NCBI GenBank assembly: GCA_041071465.1
Contig: CP163498.1
Span: 5,660,001-5,724,000, forward strand
Direction of reading: 5' to 3'
DNA length: 64,000 nucleotides
From: Pseudomonas putida
GTDB lineage: Bacteria; Pseudomonadota; Gammaproteobacteria; Pseudomonadales; Pseudomonadaceae
Each line of letters opens with the position of its first letter. Within the stretch, counting starts at the first letter, position 1. This document shows, piece after piece, positions 49,476 to 58,644 of the stretch. The position numbers and the translations under genes were made by a program. The notes under the pieces are model-generated. The model was not told the origin of the DNA, ran no database searches, and saw only the letters and a list, made by a program, of their open reading frames with translations.

Positions 49476-50885
49476 ATGTCCCGGGCTTTTTTCAATGAAA
49501 TGTACGAAGCGAACGGCAGTTGCCGCCCGCATTACCAGGAGTTCGCCCGCTGGCTGGCCAACACCCCGCTGGAGCTGTTGGAGCAGCGCCGGCGCGAGGC
49601 CGATCTGCTGTTCCACCGCGCTGGCATCACCTTCACCTTGTACGGCGACAAACAGGACACCGAACGCCTGATCCCCTTCGATATCATCCCGCGCAGCATC
49701 CGCGCCAGCGAATGGCGCACGGTCGAGCGTGGCTGTATCCAGCGGGTGCAGGCGCTGAACCTGTTCCTGCAGGACATCTACCACGACCAGCGCATCCTCA
49801 AGGCCGGCATCATCCCGCCAGAGCAAGTACTGGCCAACGAGGGCTACCAGATCGCCATGCAGGGCCTGGACCTGCACCGTGGGCTGTATGCCCATATCGC
49901 CGGGGTCGACCTGGTGCGGGACGGCGATGGCAGCTACTTCGTGCTGGAAGACAACCTGCGCACCCCCAGCGGCGTCAGCTACATGCTCGAAGACCGCAAG
50001 ATGATGATGCGCCTGTTCCCCGAACTGTTTGCCGCGCAGCGTATCGCGCCCATCGACCACTACCCCAACCTGCTGCTGGACACACTCAAGAGCGCCAGCC
50101 CACTGGACAACCCCACTGCCGTGCTGCTCACCCCTGGCCGGTTCAACAGCGCCTACTTCGAGCATGCCTTTCTGGCCCGGGAAATGGGTATCGAGCTGGT
50201 CGAAGGCGCTGACCTGTTCGTGCGTGACGAGCATGTCTACATGCGCACCACCGCCGGCCCACAACAAGTGGACGTGATCTACCGGCGCCTGGACGACGAC
50301 TACCTCGACCCGCTGTCTTTCAACCCGGAATCGACACTGGGCGTACCGGGGCTGATCTCGGTGTACCGTGCCGGCAATGTGGTGCTGGCCAACGCAGTGG
50401 GCACGGGCGTGGCCGACGACAAGTCGATCTACCCGTATGTCGACGACATGATCCGCTTCTACCTGAGCGAAGAGCCGATCCTCAACAACGTGCCGACCTG
50501 GCAATGCCGCAAGCCGGCGGACCTGTCCCATGTGCTGGCCCACCTGCCCAAACTGGTGGTCAAGGAAACCCAAGGCTCCGGCGGCTATGGCATGTTGGTC
50601 GGGCCGGCGTCGACTGCAGCCCAGATCGAGGACTTTCGTGCGCGCATCAAAGCCCGCCCGCACGCCTATATCGCGCAACCCACCTTGTGCCTTTCAACCT
50701 GCCCGACCTTCGTCGACAGTGGCATCGCACCGCGCCACATCGACCTGCGCCCGTTCGTGCTATCGGGCAGTGAAACGCGCCTGGTGCCCGGCGGCCTGAC
50801 CCGCGTGGCATTGCAGGAAGGCTCGCTGGTGGTCAACTCGTCGCAGGGCGGCGGTACCAAGGACACCTGGGTGGTGGAGGACTGA
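49476..50885 (+). CDS. Circularly permuted ATP-grasp protein (type 2)
   Basis: The 469-residue protein belongs to the circularly permuted ATP-grasp family ('FNEMYEANGSCRPHYQEFARWL', 'DIIPRSIRASEWRTVERGCIQRVQALNLFLQDIYHDQ', 'LEDNLRTPSGVSYMLEDR', 'KLVVKETQGSGGYGMLVGP', 'SQGGGTKDTWVVED'). ATP-grasp enzymes join an amine and a carboxylate at the cost of ATP, so it may make a peptide-like product or modify a protein; the substrate is unknown. Start ATG 49476 with AAGGAG upstream. It is the first of four tightly packed genes (ATP-grasp, alpha-E, transglutaminase, Anbu) that recur together in proteobacteria. Confidence 0.88.
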   Translation: MSRAFFNEMYEANGSCRPHYQEFARWLANTPLELLEQRRREADLLFHRAGITFTLYGDKQDTERLIPFDIIPRSIRASEWRTVERGCIQRVQALNLFLQDIYHDQRILKAGIIPPEQVLANEGYQIAMQGLDLHRGLYAHIAGVDLVRDGDGSYFVLEDNLRTPSGVSYMLEDRKMMMRLFPELFAAQRIAPIDHYPNLLLDTLKSASPLDNPTAVLLTPGRFNSAYFEHAFLAREMGIELVEGADLFVRDEHVYMRTTAGPQQVDVIYRRLDDDYLDPLSFNPESTLGVPGLISVYRAGNVVLANAVGTGVADDKSIYPYVDDMIRFYLSEEPILNNVPTWQCRKPADLSHVLAHLPKLVVKETQGSGGYGMLVGPASTAAQIEDFRARIKARPHAYIAQPTLCLSTCPTFVDSGIAPRHIDLRPFVLSGSETRLVPGGLTRVALQEGSLVVNSSQGGGTKDTWVVED

Positions 50886-50888
50886 ACC

Positions 50889-51839
50889 ATGCTTTCGCGA
50901 ACCGCTTCGGACCTGTACTGGATGTCCCGCTACCTGGAACGTGCAGAAAACCTCGCGCGCATGCTTGAGGTCAGCTATTCGCTGTCGCTGATGCCACAGG
51001 CTGGGCGCAGCGACGGCCATGCCGAGCTGGCGATGTCGCTGTTGGCCTCCGGCACACTGGACGACTACATCCGCCGGCACACCGAGCTCGACACCGAGCG
51101 CATGCTGCACTTCTTCGCCCTCGACGCGACCAACCCCAGCAGTATCTATTGCTGCCTGCAGGCCGCCAGGACCAATGCCCATGCGGTGCGCGGCCGGATC
51201 ACCGCCGACATGTGGGAGAACATCAATGCCACCTGGATCGAAATGCGCAACATCGCCAGCAATGGCCTTGGCCGCTATGGCATCAGCCAGTTCTGCGACT
51301 GGGTCAAGGAGCGCTCGCACCTGTTCCGTGGCGCGACCTCCGGCACCATCATGCGCAACGACGCCTACAGTTTCATCCGCCTGGGGACCTTCCTGGAACG
51401 GGCGGACAACACCCTGCGCCTGCTCGATGCGCGCTACGAAATGTTCGGCGAGGCTTCCGAAGAGGTCAGCGACAGCTCCGCCCGCGGTTATTACCAATGG
51501 AGCGCCCTGCTGCGGGCGCTGACCTCGTATGAAGCCTTCAACGAGCTGTATCGCGCGGCGCCCAGTGCCCGGCCGGTGTCCGAGCTGCTGTTGTTGCGGG
51601 TGGACGTGCCGCGCTCGCTGCATGCCTGCATCGAGGAGCTGGACCTGATTCTGGCCGGCCTGCCCGGCAGCAGTGGGCGCGCCGCCCAGCGCATGGCCGC
51701 CGAACTCAATGCGCGCCTGCGCTACACCGCCATCGACGAAGTCCTCGACGCAGGCTTGCACGCCTGGTTGACCGACTTCATCGGCCGCGTCAACCAACTG
51801 GGCCAGGCGGTCCATCACTCCTACCTGGAGGTTGTATGA
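50889..51839 (+). CDS. Alpha-E domain-containing protein
   Basis: The 316-residue, nearly all-helical protein of the alpha-E (DUF403) family shows 'MLSRTASDLYWMSRYLERAENLARMLEVSY', 'WENINATWIEMRNI', and 'GTIMRNDAYSFIRLGTFLERADNTLRLLD'. No catalytic residues are known for the family. It is almost always encoded beside the permuted ATP-grasp protein, probably as its partner. It lies 3 bp after that gene and overlaps the transglutaminase gene by 4 bp (ATGA). Confidence 0.9.
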   Translation: MLSRTASDLYWMSRYLERAENLARMLEVSYSLSLMPQAGRSDGHAELAMSLLASGTLDDYIRRHTELDTERMLHFFALDATNPSSIYCCLQAARTNAHAVRGRITADMWENINATWIEMRNIASNGLGRYGISQFCDWVKERSHLFRGATSGTIMRNDAYSFIRLGTFLERADNTLRLLDARYEMFGEASEEVSDSSARGYYQWSALLRALTSYEAFNELYRAAPSARPVSELLLLRVDVPRSLHACIEELDLILAGLPGSSGRAAQRMAAELNARLRYTAIDEVLDAGLHAWLTDFIGRVNQLGQAVHHSYLEVV

Positions 51840-52615
51840 AACTGTGCATTCGCCACGACACTACCTACAGCTACGCCAGCGACGTCAGCAACAGCATTCA
51901 GTTCCTGCGCCTGACGCCACGCAGCAGCGAACGCCAACGCATCGATGATTGGCAACTGGTCCTTCCCAGCAAGGTCAAGAGCCAGATCGACCCGTACGGC
52001 AACATCCTGCATGTGCTGACCCTGGACAAACCCCACGGGCACCTTGCACTGACTGCCAGTGGCCAGGTAGAGATCGACCCGGATTGCGAGCAGGAGGGCG
52101 AAAGCCAGTCGCCTCTGCCCTTCCTGCGTGACAGCCGACTGACTCAAGCCGATGACACACTCAAGGCCTTCGCCAACCGGCAGTGCGGCAAGCATCGCGA
52201 CCGGGGGGCATTGACGGGGCTGATGCAAGGCCTGGCCGAGCACATGCCCTACAGCCCTGGGGCCACCTCGGTGGGCACCACAGCCATCGAAGCGTTCAGG
52301 GGTGGCGCTGGCGTGTGCCAGGACCACACCCATGCCTTCCTGGCCTGCGCACGCAGCCTGGGGGTGCCGGCACGCTACGTTTCCGGTTACCTGTGCACCG
52401 AGGACGAGCAGCATCTGGCCAGCCACGCCTGGGCCGAAGCGTGGATCAACGACGCCTGGTTCAGCTTCGACGTCACCAACCGCCTGACGCGCCCAGAACG
52501 TCACCTGAAGCTGGCAGTTGGCCTGGACTACCTCGATGCCTGCCCAGTCAGGGGGGTGCGCCGTGGCGGCGGCGTCGAATCGATGCAGGCCAACGTCCAC
52601 GTTCATCGCCAGTGA
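51836..52615 (+). CDS. Transglutaminase-like cysteine peptidase family protein
   Basis: The 259-residue protein has a beta-sandwich-type N-terminal region ('YSYASDVSNSIQFLRLTPR') and a transglutaminase core with an intact triad: Cys161 in 'GAGVCQDHTH', His197 in 'ASHAWAEAW' and Asp212 in 'FSFDVTNR'. The fold cleaves or forms amide bonds. It lacks a signal peptide, so it is expected in the cytosol. It is translationally coupled to the alpha-E gene, and the proteasome-like Anbu gene follows 73 bp later. It probably processes the product of the ATP-grasp pair, which is inference. Confidence 0.9.
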   Translation: MKLCIRHDTTYSYASDVSNSIQFLRLTPRSSERQRIDDWQLVLPSKVKSQIDPYGNILHVLTLDKPHGHLALTASGQVEIDPDCEQEGESQSPLPFLRDSRLTQADDTLKAFANRQCGKHRDRGALTGLMQGLAEHMPYSPGATSVGTTAIEAFRGGAGVCQDHTHAFLACARSLGVPARYVSGYLCTEDEQHLASHAWAEAWINDAWFSFDVTNRLTRPERHLKLAVGLDYLDACPVRGVRRGGGVESMQANVHVHRQ

Positions 52616-52688
52616 CAGGTTGGCTGCAGGCAGGTCTTGTCGCGCGAGCGCGGCAAGGCCACTCCATACGCAACACAAGGGAAACCGC

Positions 52689-53411
52689 ATGACTTACTGC
52701 GTCGCCATGCACCTGGAGGACGGGCTCGTCTTCATCAGCGACTCACGCACCAATGCCGGCATCGACCAGATCTCCACCTTTGCCAAGTTGTTCGTCTTCA
52801 GCGTGCCAGGCGAGCGGCTGATCGTGCTGCAGACCGCCGGCAACCTGGCGACCTCGCAGTCCGTGGTCAACCTGCTGCGCCAGCGTACCCTGGGCAGCGG
52901 CCAGCACCTGCTGAACGTTGCCACGCTTTTCGATGCCACGGTGCTGGTTGCCGACACCCTGCGCGAAGTGGTCAGCCGTGACCGCAGCAAACTCACCGCG
53001 GGCATCGACCTGAGCAGTTCATTCATTGTCGGCGGCCAGATAGCCGCCGGGCCCATGGCCATTTTCAATGTCTACGCGCAGGGCAATTTCTTTCAGGCCA
53101 CGCCGGATACTCCGTTCCTGCAACTGGGTGAAAGCAAGTACGGCCGGCCCATACTCGACCGCAACCTGGATTACCGCACGCCGCTCGATGAAGCGTTGCG
53201 CTGTGGCCTGATTTCGTTCGACTCCACCATCCGCAGCAACCTGTCGGTGGGCATGCCGCTGGACTTGCTGGTGTACCGCAAAAACAGCCTGGAGAGCATG
53301 ACACGCAGGCGCATCAACAGCGACGATGCCTATTACCAGCAAATTCGCAAGCAATGGAGCGACGGGTTGAAGACACTCCTGGCTGAACTGCCGGCGCCGC
53401 CTTATGGCTGA
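52689..53411 (+). CDS. Anbu, bacterial proteasome-type peptidase
   Basis: The 240-residue protein begins M-TYCVAMHLEDGLVFISDSRTNAG. Removal of Met exposes Thr1; Asp17 and Lys32 (in 'TFAKLFVF') complete the Ntn-hydrolase site of beta-type proteasome subunits. 'SSFIVGGQIAAGPMAIFNVYAQGNFF' and 'LQLGESKYGRPILDR' are typical of the Anbu group, which assembles into an open helical ring distinct from HslV and the 20S proteasome. The start was chosen because Thr must follow the initiator Met. It is last in the four-gene cluster. Natural substrates are unknown, though family members have been linked to nitrogen metabolism. Confidence 0.9.
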   Translation: MTYCVAMHLEDGLVFISDSRTNAGIDQISTFAKLFVFSVPGERLIVLQTAGNLATSQSVVNLLRQRTLGSGQHLLNVATLFDATVLVADTLREVVSRDRSKLTAGIDLSSSFIVGGQIAAGPMAIFNVYAQGNFFQATPDTPFLQLGESKYGRPILDRNLDYRTPLDEALRCGLISFDSTIRSNLSVGMPLDLLVYRKNSLESMTRRRINSDDAYYQQIRKQWSDGLKTLLAELPAPPYG

Positions 53412-53487
53412 ATGAGGCGCCGTGGCCAGGTTTCATTGGGGAAGCGACGCAGGTTATCCTGCACCCTCCCCTTGTCACGAGATTGTC

Positions 53488-54624
53488 ATGTCGTCCGTCG
53501 CCACTCCGGTGCAAACCCAACGCGCCGACCGAGACTCGCGCAACGCGGCCCAGGTGCTCAGCCTGTGCCTGCCCAGTGACGTACTGCTCTACCTGCTGCT
53601 GCCGATGTACGCAGCCGACTTCGGCGTGACCTTGGCCGAAGCTGGCGTGCTGCTGGCGGCCAACCGCCTGGTGCGCATCATCGGTTACGGCTGGGTCGTG
53701 CGCTTCTATGCCCGCCATGGCGACCGCGCGGCCTGCAGCCTTGCGGCCTTCGCCGCCGCCGTGTGCGCACTGGGCAATGCGATGCTGACCGGTTTCGCCG
53801 CGCTACTGTTGCTGCGCCTGGTCTGGGGCCTGTGCTTTGCCACGTTCAACCTGAGTACCCAAACCCTCGCTACCGCTGAGGTACAAGGGGCGGCACGCCG
53901 TGCGGGACGCTCGCGAGCGACCCTTTCCATCGGGCCAATGCTGGCCTTGCCGCTGGGTGCGCTGATGGCACAGGCCTACGGCCCGCGCAGTGTGTTCTTC
54001 GTGCTCTGCATCGGTGCTCTGTTCGGGCTGTGGCGTGCGCGCGCCCTGCCCGGCACCGGCCACGCGGTCGCCAGCCGCGGGGGCCGGCGCCTGCGCCTGC
54101 CCGACAGCATCGCTACCTGGTCCTTCATCGAAGGGGTGACCCTGGACGGCTTGTTCATCTTCGGCCTCTCGCTCTACGCACAAACCCACCTGGGGGAGTC
54201 CGGCGTGCTGGCAGCGGGCGTGCTGATGGCGGTGCGCTACCTGAGCGAAATGCTCTTCAGCCCCTTCGGCGGGCGCCTGGCCGACCGCTTCGGGCCGCTG
54301 CGCATGCTGGTAGCGCTGTCACTGGCCACGTCGCTGGCGCTGCTGCTGTTTGCCAGCCACTGGTTGTTCATCGGCGCCTTCTTCGTGCTGGTGCTACGCG
54401 CCCTGCAACTGCCGCTGGTGATGACGCTGGTGGCCCTGCGCAACCCGCAACAACGCATCCAGGCGCTGGCCGGCAACGCCGTGTGGCGTGACATTGGCGC
54501 GGGGCTCGGGCCGATGCTGGCGGGTGTGCTGCTGCCGCAGGTGCCAGCGATCTGGGCCTACGCCGGGGCGGCACTGGCGATCGCGATGGCAGCCTTGAAT
54601 TGCGCCTGGTCGGCGCGACAATGA
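53488..54624 (+). CDS. MFS transporter
   Basis: The 378-residue protein has about eleven to twelve hydrophobic helices. MFS features are 'RFYARHGDRAACSLAAF' after helix 2 (a degraded loop 2-3 motif), 'LVWGLCFATFNLSTQTLAT', and 'FGGRLADRFGPLRMLVALSLA' after helix 8. It probably exports or imports a small solute; specificity cannot be read. Start chosen at ATG 53488 with 'CGAGATTGTC' just upstream; a longer in-frame start would reach into the Anbu spacer. It is not clearly linked to its neighbours. Confidence 0.8.
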   Translation: MSSVATPVQTQRADRDSRNAAQVLSLCLPSDVLLYLLLPMYAADFGVTLAEAGVLLAANRLVRIIGYGWVVRFYARHGDRAACSLAAFAAAVCALGNAMLTGFAALLLLRLVWGLCFATFNLSTQTLATAEVQGAARRAGRSRATLSIGPMLALPLGALMAQAYGPRSVFFVLCIGALFGLWRARALPGTGHAVASRGGRRLRLPDSIATWSFIEGVTLDGLFIFGLSLYAQTHLGESGVLAAGVLMAVRYLSEMLFSPFGGRLADRFGPLRMLVALSLATSLALLLFASHWLFIGAFFVLVLRALQLPLVMTLVALRNPQQRIQALAGNAVWRDIGAGLGPMLAGVLLPQVPAIWAYAGAALAIAMAALNCAWSARQ

Positions 54625-54704
54625 GTGCTGACGCCATGCATGACATGGGCTCACCTATGGTGTGAGGAGTGATCGTTTGAGTCGATCAAATCGCTGAAAT
54701 CTAA

Positions 54705-54717
54705 TGGTTGCAAACCA
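54705..54717. promoter_or_regulatory. Candidate DsdC/LysR operator before dsdX
   Basis: TGGTTGCAAACCA has 5-bp inverted arms around three bases and fits T-N11-A, 46 bp before the dsdX start. A second inverted repeat, TTTGA-GTCGA-TCAAA, lies at 54676-54690. Either could serve the LysR-type regulator encoded after dsdA. Confidence 0.35.
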
Positions 54718-54763
54718 ACAAGAAGCTCGCACGGAAGCGATCAGCGATAGAGATAACTACACG

Positions 54764-56107
54764 ATGACTCCAACGTTCTCATTAATCGTTCTGGGCACTG
54801 CAATACTGCTGATCGTGGTCATGATCAGCAAGCTCAAGGTCCACCCCTTCCTGGCACTGCTGGCCGCAAGCCTGGTGGTGGGCATTGGTACCGGCATGCC
54901 GCCGACGGCCATGGTTGCCGCGTTCGAAAAAGGCATGGGCAGCACGCTGGGCTTTCTTGCCGGCATCATCGGCCTGGGCAGTATCCTCGGCAAACTGCTG
55001 GAAGAGTCGGGTGGGGCCAGGCGCATCGCCACCACGCTGCTGAACCTGTTGGGTGAACGCAATGCTTCATGGGCCATGATGCTGGTGGGCTTCATCGCTG
55101 GCATCCCGGTGTTTTTCGAGGTCGGCTTCGTGCTGCTCATTCCGCTGATCTACGTGGTTGCCCGGCAAACCCGCATCAGCATGCTGTACCTCGGCGTCCC
55201 GCTGGCCACCTCGCTGATGGTGGTGCACTGCATTCTGCCGCCACACCCAGCTGCTACGGCGATTACCGGCATGCTCAATGCCGATATCGGCACGGTCATC
55301 CTCTATGGCCTGATCGTTGGCTTGCCCACTGCCATCATCGCCGGCCCGGTCTGGGTACGCTTCGCCTGCAAGCGCGGCGCAACACAAGCGCAAGATACCT
55401 TCCTTTCGGCACGTACCGAAGCCCAGGTCGATGACCAGCCGCTGCCTGCTTTCGGCATTACCCTCGCCACCGTCCTGCTGCCGTTGCTGCTGATGGTCGG
55501 CAAAACCTTGGCCGTCATGGTGCTGGCAAAGGGCTCCACGCTGTACGAGTGGGTGGCCTTCGTTGGCAACCCACTGATCGCCCTGGCGCTGTCGGTTATG
55601 TTCGGCTACTGGGCACTGGGCCTGCGCCGCGGCCTGGACATGGCGCAGTTGCTCAACCTGACCCAGCGCTGCTTCCCGCCCCTGGCCGGTATTTTGCTGA
55701 TTATCGGTGCCGGCGGCGCCTTCAACGACATGCTGGTCGGTAGCGGCATCGGCAAGGCGCTGGCTGACGTGCTCAACCAGACCCAGCTCAACCCGGTCAT
55801 CCTCGCCTGGCTGATCGCTGGGATCATGCACTTCGCGGTCGGTTCGGCCACGGTGGCAATGATCAGCGCGGCCGGCATGGTCATGCCGATCCTGGGCCAA
55901 CACCCCGAATACAACCGGGAAATCCTGGTGATCGCCATCGGTGCAGGCGCCATCGGCTGGACACACATTACCGATTCGGCGTTCTGGGTGGTGAAGGAGT
56001 ATCTGGGGCTGTCACTCAGCGATGCGTTGAAAAAATTCACTGCGGCGACAGTGCTGGCCTCGGTGATCGCCTTGTGCCTGACCCTGCTCCTTTCAAAAAT
56101 TGTCTGA
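54764..56107 (+). CDS. dsdX: GntP-family permease, probable D-serine transporter
   Basis: The 447-residue protein has twelve to fourteen membrane helices of the gluconate:H+ symporter (GntP) family ('[28 protein letters not shown]', '[18 protein letters not shown]', '[28 protein letters not shown]', '[18 protein letters not shown]'). DsdX, the D-serine transporter of E. coli, belongs to this family. Assignment rests on the dsdA gene 34 bp downstream. Start chosen at ATG 54764 (MTPTFSLIV); an in-frame ATG 20 codons upstream would add a charged tail unlike the family. Confidence 0.85.
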   Translation: MTPTFSLIVLGTAILLIVVMISKLKVHPFLALLAASLVVGIGTGMPPTAMVAAFEKGMGSTLGFLAGIIGLGSILGKLLEESGGARRIATTLLNLLGERNASWAMMLVGFIAGIPVFFEVGFVLLIPLIYVVARQTRISMLYLGVPLATSLMVVHCILPPHPAATAITGMLNADIGTVILYGLIVGLPTAIIAGPVWVRFACKRGATQAQDTFLSARTEAQVDDQPLPAFGITLATVLLPLLLMVGKTLAVMVLAKGSTLYEWVAFVGNPLIALALSVMFGYWALGLRRGLDMAQLLNLTQRCFPPLAGILLIIGAGGAFNDMLVGSGIGKALADVLNQTQLNPVILAWLIAGIMHFAVGSATVAMISAAGMVMPILGQHPEYNREILVIAIGAGAIGWTHITDSAFWVVKEYLGLSLSDALKKFTAATVLASVIALCLTLLLSKIV

Positions 56108-56141
56108 TCTACTCTGCAAAGACTGCACAACAGGTGAAATC

Positions 56142-57479
56142 ATGATTCACGGAAAAACCCTGGAAGCCTGGCAACAAAGCCACCCGATCATCGCCGACCT
56201 GGTCGCCCTGAAAGAAACAAGCTGGTTCAACCCGGGTATCGCCCAGGCATCCGAAGCCCTACGCGACGTGGGCCTCACGGCTGCAGACGTGCAGGCGGCG
56301 AGCGCACGGCTGCAGCGGTTTGCGCCGTACCTGGCAACAGTCTTCCCCGAAACAGCGCCAGCCGGTGGCATCATCGAGTCGCACATCGCCCCATTGCCGC
56401 TGCTTCGCCAACGGCTGATCGAGGAAGGCGCATTGCGCAACGCCGGCAGCCTGTGGCTCAAGGCAGACAGCGACTTGCCTGTTTCCGGCTCGATCAAGGC
56501 CCGGGGTGGTATTCATGAAGTACTCAAGCATGCCGAAGACCTGGCCCTGGCGGCCGGCCTGATCACGCCAACGGATGACTACACCCGGCTGGCAAGCGAG
56601 CAGGCGCGCGCCTTCTTCGGCCAGTACAAGATCGCCGTGGGCTCGACCGGTAACCTGGGTTTGTCGATTGGCATCATGAGCGCGAAGCTGGGCTTCCAGG
56701 TGAGCGTGCACATGTCGTCCGACGCCAGGCAGTGGAAAAAGGACAAGCTGCGTGCCAACGGCGTGACCGTGGTCGAGCACGCCTCCGACTACAGCGTTGC
56801 GGTCGAGCAAGGGCGCCAACAGGCGGCAGCCGACCCCAGCTGCTACTTCGTTGACGACGAGAACTCGCCTCAGCTGTTCCTGGGCTATGCCGTCGCCGCT
56901 GAACGGCTGGCCCTCCAGTTCGACCAGGCTGGCATCCAGGTGGACGCAGATCACCCGCTGTTCGTCTACCTGCCTTGCGGCGTAGGGGGCGGCCCTGGCG
57001 GCGTAGCGTTCGGGTTGAAGCTGGTATTCGGCGATGCGGTGCACTGTATCTTTGCCGAACCCACCCACTCCCCTTGCATGTTGCTGGGCGTGTACACCGG
57101 CCTGCACGATGAAACCAGCGTGCAGGACTTCGGCATCGACAACATCACCGCCGCCGACGGTCTGGCGGTCGGGCGGCCATCCGGGTTCGTCGGCAAAGCC
57201 ATGCAGCGGCTGATCGATGGTTACTACACCGTGACCGACGAAGCACTGTACCGCTTGATGGTCATCGCCCATGAGCAGGACAAGGTCAAACTGGAACCTT
57301 CTGCCTTGGCCGGCGTACCCGGTATGCTACGGGTATTGCAGGCAGACGAGTACCTGGCTCGTCAAGGCTTCACCCCAACCCAGCTGCAGCAGGCAACCCA
57401 CCTCGTCTGGGGAACCGGTGGCAGCATGGTGCCGGAAGATGAGTTCAACGCCTACCTGGCGAAAGGGCGCAGCGTGTAA
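56142..57479 (+). CDS. dsdA: D-serine dehydratase (ammonia-lyase)
   Basis: The 445-residue PLP enzyme has the Schiff-base lysine at residue 119 in '[17 protein letters not shown]', the phosphate loop '[13 protein letters not shown]' and '[16 protein letters not shown]', matching DsdA in length and motifs. It converts D-serine to pyruvate and ammonia in the cytosol, detoxifying D-serine and using it as carbon and nitrogen. Start ATG 56142 has CAGGTGAAATC upstream. It is cotranscribed with dsdX; the LysR gene follows 35 bp later on the same strand. Confidence 0.93.
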   Translation: MIHGKTLEAWQQSHPIIADLVALKETSWFNPGIAQASEALRDVGLTAADVQAASARLQRFAPYLATVFPETAPAGGIIESHIAPLPLLRQRLIEEGALRNAGSLWLKADSDLPVSGSIKARGGIHEVLKHAEDLALAAGLITPTDDYTRLASEQARAFFGQYKIAVGSTGNLGLSIGIMSAKLGFQVSVHMSSDARQWKKDKLRANGVTVVEHASDYSVAVEQGRQQAAADPSCYFVDDENSPQLFLGYAVAAERLALQFDQAGIQVDADHPLFVYLPCGVGGGPGGVAFGLKLVFGDAVHCIFAEPTHSPCMLLGVYTGLHDETSVQDFGIDNITAADGLAVGRPSGFVGKAMQRLIDGYYTVTDEALYRLMVIAHEQDKVKLEPSALAGVPGMLRVLQADEYLARQGFTPTQLQQATHLVWGTGGSMVPEDEFNAYLAKGRSV

Positions 57480-57514
57480 CCGCAATCAGTGAACTGCACA
57501 GGAAGGATTGAACC

Positions 57515-58459
57515 ATGAAAAAGCCCAGCGGCGGCGCCGTGAACTCAGTGGCTCGCACCTGGGCAGCCTGCATGTCTTTCTGGTGGCCGCACGGCACTTG
57601 AGCTCTCTCGCGCGGCGGATGAGCTGTGCCTGACGGCCAGTGCCGTGAGCCATCGCATCAATCGACTGGAAGATGAACTGGCGCTCAAGCTGTTCCACCG
57701 CATGCCGCGCAAAGTCAGCCTCAGCGAAGACGGCGAGCGCCTGTTCGCGGTCATGCAGCGCACCATGGATGAGCTCAGCGAGGCCGTGCAGGCACGCGCG
57801 CACGCCGAAATCGCCGGCCAGCTGACGCTGTATGTACGCCCGTCAGTCGCACAGTGCTGGCTGGTGCCACGGCTGGCGCAGTTCACCACCCGTTACCCCG
57901 ACATCCAGCTCGATATCAGGGTGGGCAACGAGAGCATCGATTACCGCACCCGCAAGATCGACCTGGTCCTCTGTTATTCGGATGGTCACCATCCGGGTTT
58001 GCAGAGCATCCATTTGATGAACGAGCGAATCGCCCCGGTGTGCTCCCTCATTACGCTCAGACCCATGCATTGGCCAATGACCTGAACCGGCTGGATCAAT
58101 GCACCACATTGCATGATGTAGCGGCCTGGGACAACGCTGCATTCGATGCCGAATGGCAGCTCTGGGCCAGCACCACAGGTGCGCGTATCAGCCTCCCGCG
58201 CCGGTTCCTCACCTTCGATCGCTCCGACCTTTGCACGCTCGCGGCACTGAACCACACAGGCGTCGCGATCGGCCGGGAACAACTGGTCAGAACGCGCATT
58301 GCGCAAGGTGAACTGGTCCTGCCGTTCGGCGGTTTCGTCGACACCCCCAACTATGGCTATTACCTGGTCTACCCGCATCATGACCCGATGCCCAAACGCC
58401 TGCAGGTGTTGATCGACTGGCTCGTGGAATGCGCCCAGTCACCTGGCCCGAACCCATGA
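57515..58459 (+). CDS. dsdC: LysR-family regulator, DsdC-like, three apparent frameshifts
   Basis: As read, the gene is broken three times, but restoring one base each at A5 (57518-57522), T (57604) and CCC (58045-58047) yields one 315-residue LysR protein, the size of DsdC. The restored helix-turn-helix reads 'HLSFSRAADELCLTASAVSHRINRLEDELALKLFHR'. The effector domain includes 'DIQLDIRVGNESIDYRTRKIDLVLCYSDG' and, at the third junction, 'APVCSPHYAQTHALAND'. Start ATG 57515 has AGGAAGGA upstream. DsdC activates dsdX-dsdA on D-serine. Here it lies after, not divergent from, its probable targets. Confidence 0.8.
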
Positions 58460-58644
58460 CTTGCACGACGGCGCAAGCTTCAACCCTTTATCTTTATCGA
58501 TGTATCCAAGCTTCGCGCCCGTGTTCGATTGCTTCTTTTCATTTGTTTGCGGTCGGCTGCGCTGGGGTGCGCAGCGCCGATGACGACACATTCTGACCAT
58601 CGCCCCCCAGACCATGAGCACCCCACAGCATCAGGATGTTCATC

